A stretch of DNA of 26,621 nucleotides from Candidatus Eiseniibacteriota bacterium (GTDB taxonomy: Bacteria; Eisenbacteria; RBG-16-71-46): contig VBPB01000006.1 in assembly GCA_005893365.1 (NCBI GenBank), positions 1-26,621 on the forward strand, written 5' to 3'. Positions 13,886 to 21,615 of the stretch are shown here, piece by piece; position 1 is the first letter of the stretch, and each line of letters starts with the position of its first letter. The notes beneath the pieces are model-generated. The model did not search any database, was not told the DNA's origin, and saw only the letters and a list, made by a program, of their open reading frames with translations. The position numbers and the translations under genes were made by a program.

Positions 13886-15607
13886 TCAGGCCGTCGGGAT
13901 CGGTGCGTCCGGATCCACGTCGTCGGAAGCGGTCTCCTTCAGGATCTCCTCGGCGGTGGTGAGACCGCGCATCAGCTTCTCCAGCCCGTCGCGCCGCAGC
14001 GTGAGCATGCCCTCGGCGATCGCCGCCTTCTTGATCACGCCGGCCGAGGCGCGGTCGAGGGTCAGGTCGCGGATGTGCGGCGACATCGGCAGCACCTCGT
14101 AGACGCCCTGCCGGCCGCGGTAGCCGGTGTTGTTGCAGTCGACGCAGCCGGCCCCCTCGGAGAACGCGGCGTTCTGCGCGGCGACCGGGTCCACATGCAG
14201 TTCGGTCAGCACCTCGGGCGCGAACTCGACCGGCCGCTTGCAGCCGTTGCACACGCGGCGCACCAGGCGCTGCGCCAGGATCAGGTTGACCGACGACGCC
14301 ACCAGGAACGGCTCGATGACCATGTCCACCAGTCGCCCGATGGCGCTAGGTGCGTCGTTGGTGTGGAGCGTCGACAGCACCAGGTGCCCGGTGAGCGCGG
14401 CCTTGACGGCGATCGAGGCGGTGTCCAGGTCGCGGATCTCGCCCACCATGATGATGTTGGGGTCCTGGCGCAGGAACGCCTTGAGCGCGGCGGCGAAGGT
14501 GAGGCCCACGTCCTCGTTGACCAGCACCTGATTGATGCCGTCGAGGTTGTACTCGACCGGGTCCTCGGCGGTCATCACGTTGACTTCCGGGGTGTTGATG
14601 CGCGACAGCGCCGAGTAGAGGGTGGTGGTCTTGCCGGACCCGGTGGGTCCGGTCACGAGCACCATCCCGTACGGGCTGGCAATGGCCGAGCTGAAGGCCT
14701 TCATCGACTTGGGTTCGAAGCCGAGCTTCTCCAGGTCGATGTTGAGGTTGGTCTTGTCGAGGATTCGCATCACGATCTTCTCGCCGAAGATCGTGGGCAG
14801 CGAGGAGACGCGCAGGTCGATGGTGCGGTTGATCACCTTGATCTTGATGCGCCCGTCCTGGGGGACGCGGCGCTCGGCGATGTCGAGCTCGGCCATGATC
14901 TTGAGGCGCGAGAGCAGCGCCGCCTTGAACTTGAAGGGCGGTGACATCATCTCGTGCAGAACGCCGTCGATACGGAATCGCACCCGCATGCTCTTCTCGT
15001 ACGGCTCCATGTGGATGTCCGAGGCGCCCTTGCGCACGGCGTCGGCGATCAGCGAGTTGACCAGCTTGACGATCGGCGCCTCGTCGGCGGCGGCGATCCC
15101 CGCCTCCACCGACTCGTGGTCCTCCTCCTCGACGACGGAGAGCTCCTCTTCCATCCCCTTCATGACGTCGGCCATGGAGCCGGCCGAGTCGTAGGCCCGG
15201 TCGATGGCCTTCTTGAGCGCCATGTCCACGGCCACGTGGGCTTCCACCTCGTAGCCGGTGATGAACTTGATGTCGTCGATGGCGAAGATGTTGGCCGGGT
15301 TGGCCATGGCGACGACCAGGCGCCGCCCGTGACGGGCGATCGGCAACGCCATCAGCTTGCTCGCGACGTCGCCGGGGATCAGCTTGGTGAGGGTCGGGTC
15401 GGCTTCGTAGTTCGACAGGTCGGTCGCCGGCACGTGGAAGTACCGCGCCAGGAAGTCGAGCAGATCGCGCTCGGCGATCGCGCCCACCTTGACCAGGCTC
15501 CCCGCGAGCGTCCCGCCGCTCTGCTTCTGCTGCTGCCCGGCCTTGGCGAGCCCCTGCTCGTCGATCAACTGGGCGTCCAGCAGTTTCTGACCGATGTCAT
15601 CCAGCAC
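13886..15607 (-). CDS. pilB: Type IV pilus extension ATPase PilB
   Basis: This hexameric ATPase powers pilin polymerisation. The 573 residues comprise an N-terminal MshEN/GspE-N domain (about 1-140), a linker rich in Glu (153-163), and the ATPase domain with Walker A GPTGSGKT (320-327), the Asp box MTAEDPVEY, Walker B LRQDPNIIMVGEIRD (379-393) and the His box TGHLVLSTLHTNDAP. A tetracysteine zinc site is present at C453, C456, C488 and C491. The GTG at 15607 has GGAG seven bases upstream. It is the first gene of the pilB-T-C-S-R run, after a 242-base gap in which no strong promoter is evident. Confidence 0.96.
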   Translation of the reverse strand: MLDDIGQKLLDAQLIDEQGLAKAGQQQKQSGGTLAGSLVKVGAIAERDLLDFLARYFHVPATDLSNYEADPTLTKLIPGDVASKLMALPIARHGRRLVVAMANPANIFAIDDIKFITGYEVEAHVAVDMALKKAIDRAYDSAGSMADVMKGMEEELSVVEEEDHESVEAGIAAADEAPIVKLVNSLIADAVRKGASDIHMEPYEKSMRVRFRIDGVLHEMMSPPFKFKAALLSRLKIMAELDIAERRVPQDGRIKIKVINRTIDLRVSSLPTIFGEKIVMRILDKTNLNIDLEKLGFEPKSMKAFSSAIASPYGMVLVTGPTGSGKTTTLYSALSRINTPEVNVMTAEDPVEYNLDGINQVLVNEDVGLTFAAALKAFLRQDPNIIMVGEIRDLDTASIAVKAALTGHLVLSTLHTNDAPSAIGRLVDMVIEPFLVASSVNLILAQRLVRRVCNGCKRPVEFAPEVLTELHVDPVAAQNAAFSEGAGCVDCNNTGYRGRQGVYEVLPMSPHIRDLTLDRASAGVIKKAAIAEGMLTLRRDGLEKLMRGLTTAEEILKETASDDVDPDAPIPTA

Positions 15608-15816
15608 GATGGCACTCCACGACGTCGACGGTCGCGCCCGCGCGAGGGCGCGGCGCGGTCTGGCCTGCAGTCCCGATGAGGTCTTCCGCGGCCGGAATGG
15701 CGGGAGGGCACCCGAGGCGTGGAGACGCCGCGGGGGCCGATCCGCTCAGGGCGGGTATCGGGAGGCAGCCGGCCCGGTCTGAACCGGAATCTGCACGGGG
15801 CCCGATCGGCCACTGC

Positions 15817-15828
15817 GGATTGCAATCC
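15817..15828. promoter_or_regulatory. 12-base palindrome in the gap upstream of pilB
   Basis: GGATTGCAATCC is a perfect 12-base palindrome about 210 bases upstream of pilB, in a region that also holds the small dyad CCGGT-TCTGA-derived spacer-ACCGG (15774-15787). It is a possible operator. The TTGCA inside it is not a credible -12 box, because no GG lies 10 bases upstream of the GC. Confidence 0.3.
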
Positions 15829-15849
15829 CGAGCCGGGGGCGACCGGTCT

Positions 15850-16296
15850 TTAGCGGGTTCGGCCCGGCAGGGTGTCGGCGGGCGCCGCGGGCGGCCCGGC
15901 CGTCAGCAGCGCGGCGATGCGGTGGAACGAGCGCGGCCCGATGCCGCGCACCGCCATCAGTTCCTCGGGACTCAGGAACGGGCCGTGCTGCTCGCGATGG
16001 GCGACGATCCGTGCCGCCAGCACGGGGCCGATCCCGGGGAGGGCATCCAGCTCCGCGGCCGTGGCGCGGTTGAGGTCGAGCCGCAGCGGCGGCCGTGCCG
16101 GCGCGCCGGGTCCGATCGTGTCGCCGGCCCCACCCGCCCGGATCGGCGCCGCGGCCGCGGCGGACGGGTCCATCCGGCCTTGGACCGGAGTCGGCAGCGG
16201 CCGGCCGGCGCGCCACAGGTCGTGGCCGGCGCCGAGCGCCAGCAGGCACACCACCACCAGCGCCCCGCGTCGCTCCCCCGGCGTGAGTGCTTCCAC
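15850..16296 (-). CDS. comEA: ComEA-like membrane-anchored helix-hairpin-helix DNA-binding protein
   Basis: ComEA-type proteins bind incoming double-stranded DNA in the periplasm during natural transformation. The 148-residue product has an N-terminal membrane segment (about 11-24, GALVVVCLLALGAG), a Pro/Ala-rich spacer (about 30-70) and a C-terminal tandem helix-hairpin-helix module (about 72-132) with LDLNRATAAELDALPGIGP and LMAVRGIGPRSF. The order and size fit ComEA of diderm bacteria. The GTG at 16296 is used because it precedes the membrane segment; its ribosome-binding site is weak. It lies 33 bases downstream of the barrel gene and upstream of pilB. No ComEC or other competence gene is visible, so a general helix-hairpin-helix protein remains possible. 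Confidence 0.82.
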   Translation of the reverse strand: MEALTPGERRGALVVVCLLALGAGHDLWRAGRPLPTPVQGRMDPSAAAAAPIRAGGAGDTIGPGAPARPPLRLDLNRATAAELDALPGIGPVLAARIVAHREQHGPFLSPEELMAVRGIGPRSFHRIAALLTAGPPAAPADTLPGRTR

Positions 16297-16329
16297 GATC
16301 GTCCCGCGGGGGCGGGTGTCAGCGGCGGT

Positions 16330-18150
16330 TCAGTCCCAGAGCCGCCAGGTCAGCGTGGTGCGCAACTCCCGGCCGCTGCCCAGCGCCTCGACGCCGGTGC
16401 TCGGGTCCACCCAGACCTGGGAGCGCACCTGGCCCCCGAGGTTGCGGCCCTCGATCAGGACCACCGCGTCCTCCAGTTGCAGCTCGAGCCCGGCGGACAG
16501 GGTCACGAAGCCGGGGATCGCCCGCGACGGCGTGGCCTCGCTCGCGCGCGGTCCGATCGCCCCGGCCTCCAGCCTCGGACGGACGTGCAGGTCCCCGCGG
16601 AAGAGCGTGAAGCGCGCCTCGGTGAAGCCGCGGCCGCCGCGGCCCGGATCGACGCGCGGCTGGAGCGGCGAATCGTCGCGCGCCAGCACGAACCCCTCGA
16701 GCCCGACCGCCGCGTGCCGCCAGCGCCACACCGCCTCGCCGCTCAGCAGACCGAAGTCGTAGGCCTTGGCATCGGACCGGATCCCGTCGCGCAGCGCGAG
16801 GGCTTCGAGCGGGATGCGTCCGAGCACCGCGCGACCCCGGGTGCGCCCGGTCAGGAAGCGCGCGTCGAGCCGCGCCCCTCCCACCGCGCGTCCTGCGGCT
16901 TCGATCCCGCCCACCCAGGTGTCCTGGAGGAACGGGGCCTGGCCCGCGGCGAGGTCGGTCCGCACCGGCGTCAGCACGCGCTCCAGGAACAGGCGTCCCG
17001 CCCAGGGCCCGCCCGTGAAGTCCCAGGCCAGCGACGGCGCCATCTTGACGCCGCCGATCCCCTGCGCCCGTCCGACTCCGAGGGTCGCCTCGAGCCGCCC
17101 GTCGCCGAGCGGGCCGCGCCACCGCCCGCCGAGCCACTGCGTGCCGCCGCCCTCGCGCGGCACCAGCCCTAAGTCGGAGCGCACGCGCGTGTCGCGCCAC
17201 GCCCAGCGCACCGCGAGCCGGCTGCGACCGCCGTCGCGCTCGGCCTCGAGGCTCGCCGCGTTCTCGTCGCCGATGCGCACGCCGGTGGCGACGGGACCGC
17301 TCGTGGTCACCATGCGGTCGTAGCCGCGCTCCCCCGCCGCCACGAACTGCCAGCGGCCGCGACGATACTGGTAGCGCCCGTTGCCGCCCTCGCCGCGCGT
17401 CTGCTCGCCGGCCTCGTCGCGCAGCGTCGCCGACGAGCGGCGGTGCGCGAACGCCCCCGCGAACCGGTGCGGGCCGCGCACCAGGGCGGCGCTCACGTCG
17501 TACTGGTCGCGTCCCGCTCCCGCGAGCGCCCCGGTGCCGGGGCTACTGCCGTCGCGCACGCCGCTCGCGGCCTCGAGACGGATGCCGCCCAGCGTGTCGC
17601 CGCGCGCGAGCGACAGCGCGTGGTCGCTCAAGCCGCGCGAGCCGCTGCCGAGCATGAGGTCGGCGCGCGGCCTCAGGTCGGTCCCCGCCGCCCGCGTGAG
17701 CTCGGCGCGCGCGCCGGCCCGGACCAGCGCCGCGTCGAAGCCGTCCCAGCCGCCGCCGGCGCCGGTCGTAACGACCAGCGTGTCGAACCACGACACCGGC
17801 TCGCGCGCGCCACGCAGCCCCGGCGCGGGCCGGTCGCACGCGAACCGCCCGGGCAGGTCGAGCGCCCACGCGCCGGTCACCAGTCCCGCCAGGCCCCAGG
17901 GCTCGCCGGTGCCGAGCTCGCCGTCGGGGAGCCAGCCGGCCCGCCCGGCGGCACCCCACCATCCGGGGAGGCTGGTGGCGCCGGCGCCGACCAGGTCGGC
18001 GCGGCCGGCGGCCGGGGCTTGCGCCTGGGACCCGGCCGGCAGCGCCAGGACCAGCGTCAGACCGAGAGCCGCTCCGCGTAGCGCCCGCAGACCGCCGTGA
18101 GCGGCGTGCCGAGGGCCGCGAACAAGGCGACGTTGTAGCCGATGTGCCAT
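16330..18150 (-). CDS. TonB-receptor-like outer-membrane beta-barrel protein without a visible plug domain
   Basis: The specific function is unknown. The 606-residue product has a basic N-terminus, then a signal peptide (about residues 27-45, core GAALGLTLVLALPAGSQAQ). The rest is a run of alternating amphipathic strands rich in Gly, Arg and aromatics, as in an outer-membrane barrel. The C-terminal region (NLGGQVRSQVWVDP, then ELRTTLTWRLWD) resembles the last strands of TonB-dependent receptors. I see neither a TonB box nor an N-terminal plug, so it may be a shortened receptor or a plain porin-like barrel. The ATG at 18150 is the only usual start before the signal peptide and makes it overlap the upstream S-component-like gene by 94 bases, which suggests functional pairing. 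Confidence 0.7.
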   Translation of the reverse strand: MAHRLQRRLVRGPRHAAHGGLRALRGAALGLTLVLALPAGSQAQAPAAGRADLVGAGATSLPGWWGAAGRAGWLPDGELGTGEPWGLAGLVTGAWALDLPGRFACDRPAPGLRGAREPVSWFDTLVVTTGAGGGWDGFDAALVRAGARAELTRAAGTDLRPRADLMLGSGSRGLSDHALSLARGDTLGGIRLEAASGVRDGSSPGTGALAGAGRDQYDVSAALVRGPHRFAGAFAHRRSSATLRDEAGEQTRGEGGNGRYQYRRGRWQFVAAGERGYDRMVTTSGPVATGVRIGDENAASLEAERDGGRSRLAVRWAWRDTRVRSDLGLVPREGGGTQWLGGRWRGPLGDGRLEATLGVGRAQGIGGVKMAPSLAWDFTGGPWAGRLFLERVLTPVRTDLAAGQAPFLQDTWVGGIEAAGRAVGGARLDARFLTGRTRGRAVLGRIPLEALALRDGIRSDAKAYDFGLLSGEAVWRWRHAAVGLEGFVLARDDSPLQPRVDPGRGGRGFTEARFTLFRGDLHVRPRLEAGAIGPRASEATPSRAIPGFVTLSAGLELQLEDAVVLIEGRNLGGQVRSQVWVDPSTGVEALGSGRELRTTLTWRLWD

Positions 18151-18596
18151 AGGGAGAATGGGATCCCCGCGATCAACCAGGTGAGCATCTGTCCCAACAC
18201 GAGGCCGGTGGCCACGTTGGTCAACAGGTCGTAGCAGGCGGTGAGCACGGCGCCGGCGAGCGCCAGCGCCAGCGCGCGGGATGCGGTCGAACGGGCGGGC
18301 CCGCCCCAGCGCGCGAACAGGGCACCCCCCGCGCCCGAGAGGCTGTTCCCCGCCACCTGCGCCCCCGTGACCACCGGGTGCGCGGGGCCGTAGGGATTGA
18401 GGAGCGAGTAGACGAGCATGGTGAGCGCCCCGACCAGGATCCCGTCGCGCGGCCCGAGCAGGACCCCGGAGCAGAACACCACCAGCGTCAACACCTCGAA
18501 GTTGGGGATGGTCTCGGCGTAGACGCCGGTGAGGCCCGCGGCGACCAGCAGCGCGGCGTACGAAAGTCGACGGGAGCTGTACGGCTGCCGGGCGAT
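18057..18596 (-). CDS. ECF-transporter S-component-like membrane protein (start codon uncertain)
   Basis: The product has about 179 residues with five or six hydrophobic segments: YAALLVAAGLTGVYAE, VLTLVVFCSGVLLG, GILVGALTMLVYSLL, ALALALAGAVLTACYDLL and IGYNVALFAALG. Conserved-looking stretches (LGPRDGILVGALTMLVYSLL and NPYGPAHPVVTGAQ) recall substrate-binding S subunits of ECF vitamin or metal importers. No EcfA or EcfT gene is nearby, and the substrate cannot be named. No ATG, GTG or TTG lies in frame between the promoter and the first membrane segment. An ATC codon at 18596 has GGAGAG eight bases upstream and is my tentative start. A reading from 18932 would run through the PHP gene and the promoter. 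The 3' end overlaps the barrel gene. Confidence 0.65.
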   Translation of the reverse strand: MARQPYSSRRLSYAALLVAAGLTGVYAETIPNFEVLTLVVFCSGVLLGPRDGILVGALTMLVYSLLNPYGPAHPVVTGAQVAGNSLSGAGGALFARWGGPARSTASRALALALAGAVLTACYDLLTNVATGLVLGQMLTWLIAGIPFSLWHIGYNVALFAALGTPLTAVCGRYAERLSV

Positions 18597-18630
18597 CGGA
18601 CGGGCTCTCCGTGCGGGGTGGGTGCCGAGG

Positions 18631-18651
18631 GGCGCGGCCGATCCACGCGCC
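18631..18651 (-). promoter_or_regulatory. Hairpin in the leader of the S-component-like gene
   Basis: GGCGCG and CGCGCC can pair around a nine-base loop within the 60-base leader between promoter and gene. It does not resemble any riboswitch class I recognise (no cobalamin-box or RFN-type core). It may only reflect the GC-rich sequence. Confidence 0.3.
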
Positions 18652-18662
18652 GCAGAGACCGG

Positions 18663-18691
18663 AAGATACCCGCCCGCCCCGGCACCGTCAA
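18663..18691 (-). promoter_or_regulatory. Sigma70-type promoter for the S-component / barrel genes
   Basis: On the minus strand, TTGACG (-35, 18686-18691) and TATCTT (-10, 18663-18668) are separated by exactly 17 bases. The element starts 18 bases after the stop of the PHP gene and should start transcription near 18656. In a region this GC-rich such a match is unlikely by chance. Confidence 0.72.
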
Positions 18692-18708
18692 CGCGCAGGG
18701 CTCGGGCC

Positions 18709-19554
18709 CTAGCCGGTGACGCCCGCCGCCTGCTTGAGCGGATCGAGCACGGTGACCGGCACCGGCAGGTCGCCCAGGTCCGCGCCGCGGTGCTCGGCGT
18801 GGAAGTCCGAGCCCCCGGTCTCGAGCATCCCGAGCCGCTCGGCGAGCGCGCGGTAGCGGCGCACCGTGGCGTTCCCGTGCTGCGGATGCCAGACCTCGAT
18901 GCCGCGCAGCCCGGAGGCCCGCAGCCGCTCAATCACGCTGTCGGGCATCTGCGGGCCGGGATGCGCCAGCACGCTCACGCCGTCGGCCGCGTGGATCAGG
19001 GCGATCGCCTCGCCGGCGCTGAACGCGGGGCGCGGCACGTATGCGGGCGCCTGATTGCCCAGGTAGCGCACGAACGCGTCGTCGAAATCGGCGACCAGCC
19101 CGGCGCGGACCATCGCTTCGGCCACGTGCGGCCGGCCGACCACGCCCGGCCCGGCGAGCTCCATCACCGTCTCGAGATCGACCGCCGCTCCCAGCTCGCG
19201 CAGCCGCTCGATGATCGACTGCGCCCGGTCGCGTCGCTCCTGCTGGAACCGCTCGAGGCGGTCGCGCAGGGCGGCGTGCTCGGGATTGACGTAGAAGCCG
19301 AGGATGTGGAGCTCGGCGCCTTCGAGGGAGGTGGACATCTCGATGCCCGGCACCAGCTCGAGCGCGGTCCCGGCGGCCAGGCGGGCCCGGGGGAGGGCTT
19401 CGACCGTGTCGTGATCGGTGACGGCGAGGGCGGCGAGGCGACGGTCGATGGCCCGGGCGACCAGGGCCTCCGGCGTGAGCAACCCGTCGCTGAACAGGGT
19501 GTGCGCGTGGAGGTCCACGCGCCGGCCCCCCGGGACGAGGGCCGAGGCTCCCAT
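18709..19554 (-). CDS. PHP-domain phosphoesterase (RNase AM / YciV-TrpH-like)
   Basis: This metal-dependent phosphoesterase of 281 residues has the polymerase-and-histidinol-phosphatase fold. Metal ligands are visible as H16 and H18 (VDLHAHTLFSDG), D47/H48/D49 (AVTDHDT), E72 (PGIEMST), H83 (ELHILGF), then VLAHPGP and GSDFHAEHRG near the C-terminus. This order and the insert between them match the YciV/TrpH group, whose Escherichia coli member is a 5'-3' exoribonuclease (RNase AM) that also acts on nucleoside 3',5'-bisphosphates. The ATG at 19554 overlaps the TPR gene stop by one base (TGATG), so the two genes are probably cotranslated. A longer reading up to 20337 is an out-of-frame shadow of the TPR gene. 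Confidence 0.88.
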   Translation of the reverse strand: MGASALVPGGRRVDLHAHTLFSDGLLTPEALVARAIDRRLAALAVTDHDTVEALPRARLAAGTALELVPGIEMSTSLEGAELHILGFYVNPEHAALRDRLERFQQERRDRAQSIIERLRELGAAVDLETVMELAGPGVVGRPHVAEAMVRAGLVADFDDAFVRYLGNQAPAYVPRPAFSAGEAIALIHAADGVSVLAHPGPQMPDSVIERLRASGLRGIEVWHPQHGNATVRRYRALAERLGMLETGGSDFHAEHRGADLGDLPVPVTVLDPLKQAAGVTG

Positions 19555-21443
19555 CAGGCCGCCTCCAGGTGCTTCCTCAGCGCTCGGACTTTCTGGGCCG
19601 CGTCCGGGTAGCTGGCCTGCACCTCGAACACGCGTTCGAACTCGGCGAGCGCCTCCGGCAGCCGCCCGGCCGCCTCCAGCGCCAGACCCAACTGGAAGCG
19701 GATGCCCACGCCCGAGGCCGCGTCGAGGGCGGTGTCGGCCAGCGCCTCGCCCAGCTCCCGGGCGGCGTCCTCGAACCGGCCCTCTTCGAGCAGGCAGTGC
19801 CCGATCATCTCGGCCGCGCGCAGCTTGAAGGCCGGCTCCTTGGCGGCGAACCGGAACGACTCGATCGCCTGCTGGGTGAGACCCATCTCCCGGTAGGCCA
19901 CCGCGAGATCGTAATGCGCCTGGGCGTCGCCGGACAGCAGGGACTCCACGCCGCGCTGGAACTCGGCCAGCGTCGAGGCCAGGTCGTAGCTGACCGCCTG
20001 GCTCCGGTCGAGCGCCACGTGGACCTTCCCGTCGGCCGAGCCCTGCGAGAGCTCCGGCTCGGGCTCCGGCTCGCGCGCGACCGGGGCGGTGACCTCGTCC
20101 AGCCGCGCCGTCGAGCCCGGACCCAACCGCTCGAGGCGGCGCCGCGCCACCAGGTTGTTCTGGTCGAAGCGGGCCGCGCGCTCGAACCAGGCGCGCGCGC
20201 GGTCCAGGTCGTCCTCCTGGAGGGCCCGATCCCCCAGGTCGCAGGCCACCTGTCCGGCCTCGCGCCGGTCCTCCCGGCGCTCGCAGTTGCGCAGCCAGAG
20301 CTCCATCATCTGCGGCGTGGCATGCGGCCCGTTGCACAGGCTGCGATAGATCGAGGCGGCGTTGTCGAGACGATCGAACGCCTCGAAGGCCTGCGCGGCC
20401 TGGGTCAGGATCGTGGCGGCCCGCTCGCGGTTGCCGGCGCGGAACTCGGTCTGCGCGAGCCCCAGCAGGCGCTCCACGCCCTTGAGGTCTTTCGGCATCT
20501 CGAAGCCGGCGTCCGCGCCGTTCACGGCGGGCGGTGGGCTCGCCGGCGGCGGCGGCGCCGCCGCGGGCGCCGCGGTGGCCCGGGAATGGTGCTCGATGTC
20601 CTGTCGGATCACCGCGTCGGACTTAGGCGGGACGAAACGCGGCGGCCCTTCGGTTTCGAGCGCGGTAGTGTCGTCGTCCACGGACCCATCGTCGGCGGCA
20701 ACGACGTCCGGTGGGGCCACGTCGGTCGCGCCGAGGCGGCCGCCGGGCTCGGGCGCGGTCCGCGCGAAGGTCGCGGCGGACGGCGGCGCGGCGGGCGCGG
20801 GGGCGGCCGGCGGCGGCGGCGGCACCTCGGCCACGAACGCCGCGACCGAGCCCGGCAACAGGCGCTCCGCCTGCAGGCCGCAGCGGTCCGCGTCCGATTC
20901 CTGGCCGGCCCGGCGATAGTGGTAGGCGGCCTCGGCGAGGGTGCGGGCCGACGCCTCCGGGTTGTCCGCCAGGGCGTGCACCTCGGCCAGCCGCTCGAGC
21001 GATTTGATGTTGTCCGGGCAGCTGTCGAAGCCCTTGCGCAAGGAGCCGGCGGCATCCACGAACTTGTTCTCGCGGACGAAGTGCTCGGCCAGTTGCGTGT
21101 AGTAGAGCGTGGCCTCGGTGCCGAGACCGTCGAGGGCGTGGAGCGCCGCGAGGCGATCGAGCACGACCTCGTTCGAGAGCGACAGCCGCAGCATCTTCTT
21201 GGCCACGGCGATCGCGTTCTTGTAGAGGCCCGACTTCTCGTAGCAGGCGGTCGCCGTCAGATAACGCTTGATGGCCTGCGCCTGGTCGCCCTTCTTGTAG
21301 AGGAGGTCGGCCAGCAGGATGTAGTTGTAGGGGTCGGAGTCATCGGCGCCGACCAGCCGCTCGTAGGCGGCCAACGCCCCGTCCAGGTCACCGCTCTGGA
21401 TCGAACGCTGAGCCTGACGCTTGATCTCGATCGACTTGTCCAA
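19554..21443 (-). CDS. Large tetratricopeptide-repeat protein
   Basis: The function is not recognised. The 629-residue product appears cytoplasmic (no signal peptide or membrane segment) and consists of three helical-repeat blocks: residues 1-200 (for example GDLDGALAAYERLV and GDQAQAIKRYLTATACYEKS), about 315-435 (FRAGNRERAATILTQAAQAF, DDLDRARAWFERAARFDQNN) and about 480-629 (YDLAVAYREMGLTQQAIESF, GRLPEALAEFERVFEVQASY). The blocks are joined by a Pro/Ala/Asp-rich linker (205-310) and an acidic Glu-Pro stretch (about 448-460). It is probably a scaffold. The start is TTG at 21443 with GGGGAGAG about eight bases upstream. It is translationally linked to the PHP gene downstream. Confidence 0.88.
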   Translation of the reverse strand: MDKSIEIKRQAQRSIQSGDLDGALAAYERLVGADDSDPYNYILLADLLYKKGDQAQAIKRYLTATACYEKSGLYKNAIAVAKKMLRLSLSNEVVLDRLAALHALDGLGTEATLYYTQLAEHFVRENKFVDAAGSLRKGFDSCPDNIKSLERLAEVHALADNPEASARTLAEAAYHYRRAGQESDADRCGLQAERLLPGSVAAFVAEVPPPPPAAPAPAAPPSAATFARTAPEPGGRLGATDVAPPDVVAADDGSVDDDTTALETEGPPRFVPPKSDAVIRQDIEHHSRATAAPAAAPPPPASPPPAVNGADAGFEMPKDLKGVERLLGLAQTEFRAGNRERAATILTQAAQAFEAFDRLDNAASIYRSLCNGPHATPQMMELWLRNCERREDRREAGQVACDLGDRALQEDDLDRARAWFERAARFDQNNLVARRRLERLGPGSTARLDEVTAPVAREPEPEPELSQGSADGKVHVALDRSQAVSYDLASTLAEFQRGVESLLSGDAQAHYDLAVAYREMGLTQQAIESFRFAAKEPAFKLRAAEMIGHCLLEEGRFEDAARELGEALADTALDAASGVGIRFQLGLALEAAGRLPEALAEFERVFEVQASYPDAAQKVRALRKHLEAA

Positions 21444-21498
21444 GATGCTTGCTCTCCCCCGGGACCGCGGGCGGAATGCGGATCAGGCCACCACCGAT

Positions 21499-21615
21499 TC
21501 AAGCGTCGAGCGTGGCTCTCACGGTGGCCGCGCATGCGTCGGCCGCGCGCACGAGCGCCGCTTGGAGCCGGTGCAACTCGATCTCCACATCCTGCTTATC
21601 GGCGGCCTCCCCCAG
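21499..21615 (-). pseudogene. ftcD: Out-of-frame 3' remnant of ftcD
   Basis: Reading one frame away from ftcD, 38 codons from LGEAADKQDVEIELHRLQAA through AACAATVRATLDA-like helix residues to the TGA at 21501-21499 look like the missing C-terminal helix of a formimidoyltetrahydrofolate cyclodeaminase. The upstream ftcD frame instead ends in a low-complexity GEGAGGGRR tail. The junction lies in a G-rich tract (about 21605-21625). A small deletion or sequencing error there would explain both frames. The family match is from memory and was not aligned. Confidence 0.55.

Noticed and set aside
14001..14157. Separate genes in alternative frames across pilB, pilT and pilC
   Set aside because: All are shadows of recognised pil genes, without independent ribosome-binding sites or recognisable domains.
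15817..15840. Possible sigma54 site upstream of pilB (TTGCA within the palindrome)
   Set aside because: The only upstream GG is 9, not 10, bases from the GC, and the remaining -24 positions do not match; sigma54 promoters do not tolerate this spacing.
18596..18662. Cobalamin or riboflavin riboswitch before the S-component-like gene
   Set aside because: The leader is only about 60 bases and shows none of the conserved cores of those riboswitches.
18057..18932. S-component-like gene starting at 18932
   Set aside because: That start would overlap more than 200 bases of the PHP gene and run through the sigma70 promoter; the added residues are Arg/Ser/Cys-rich and non-conserved in appearance.
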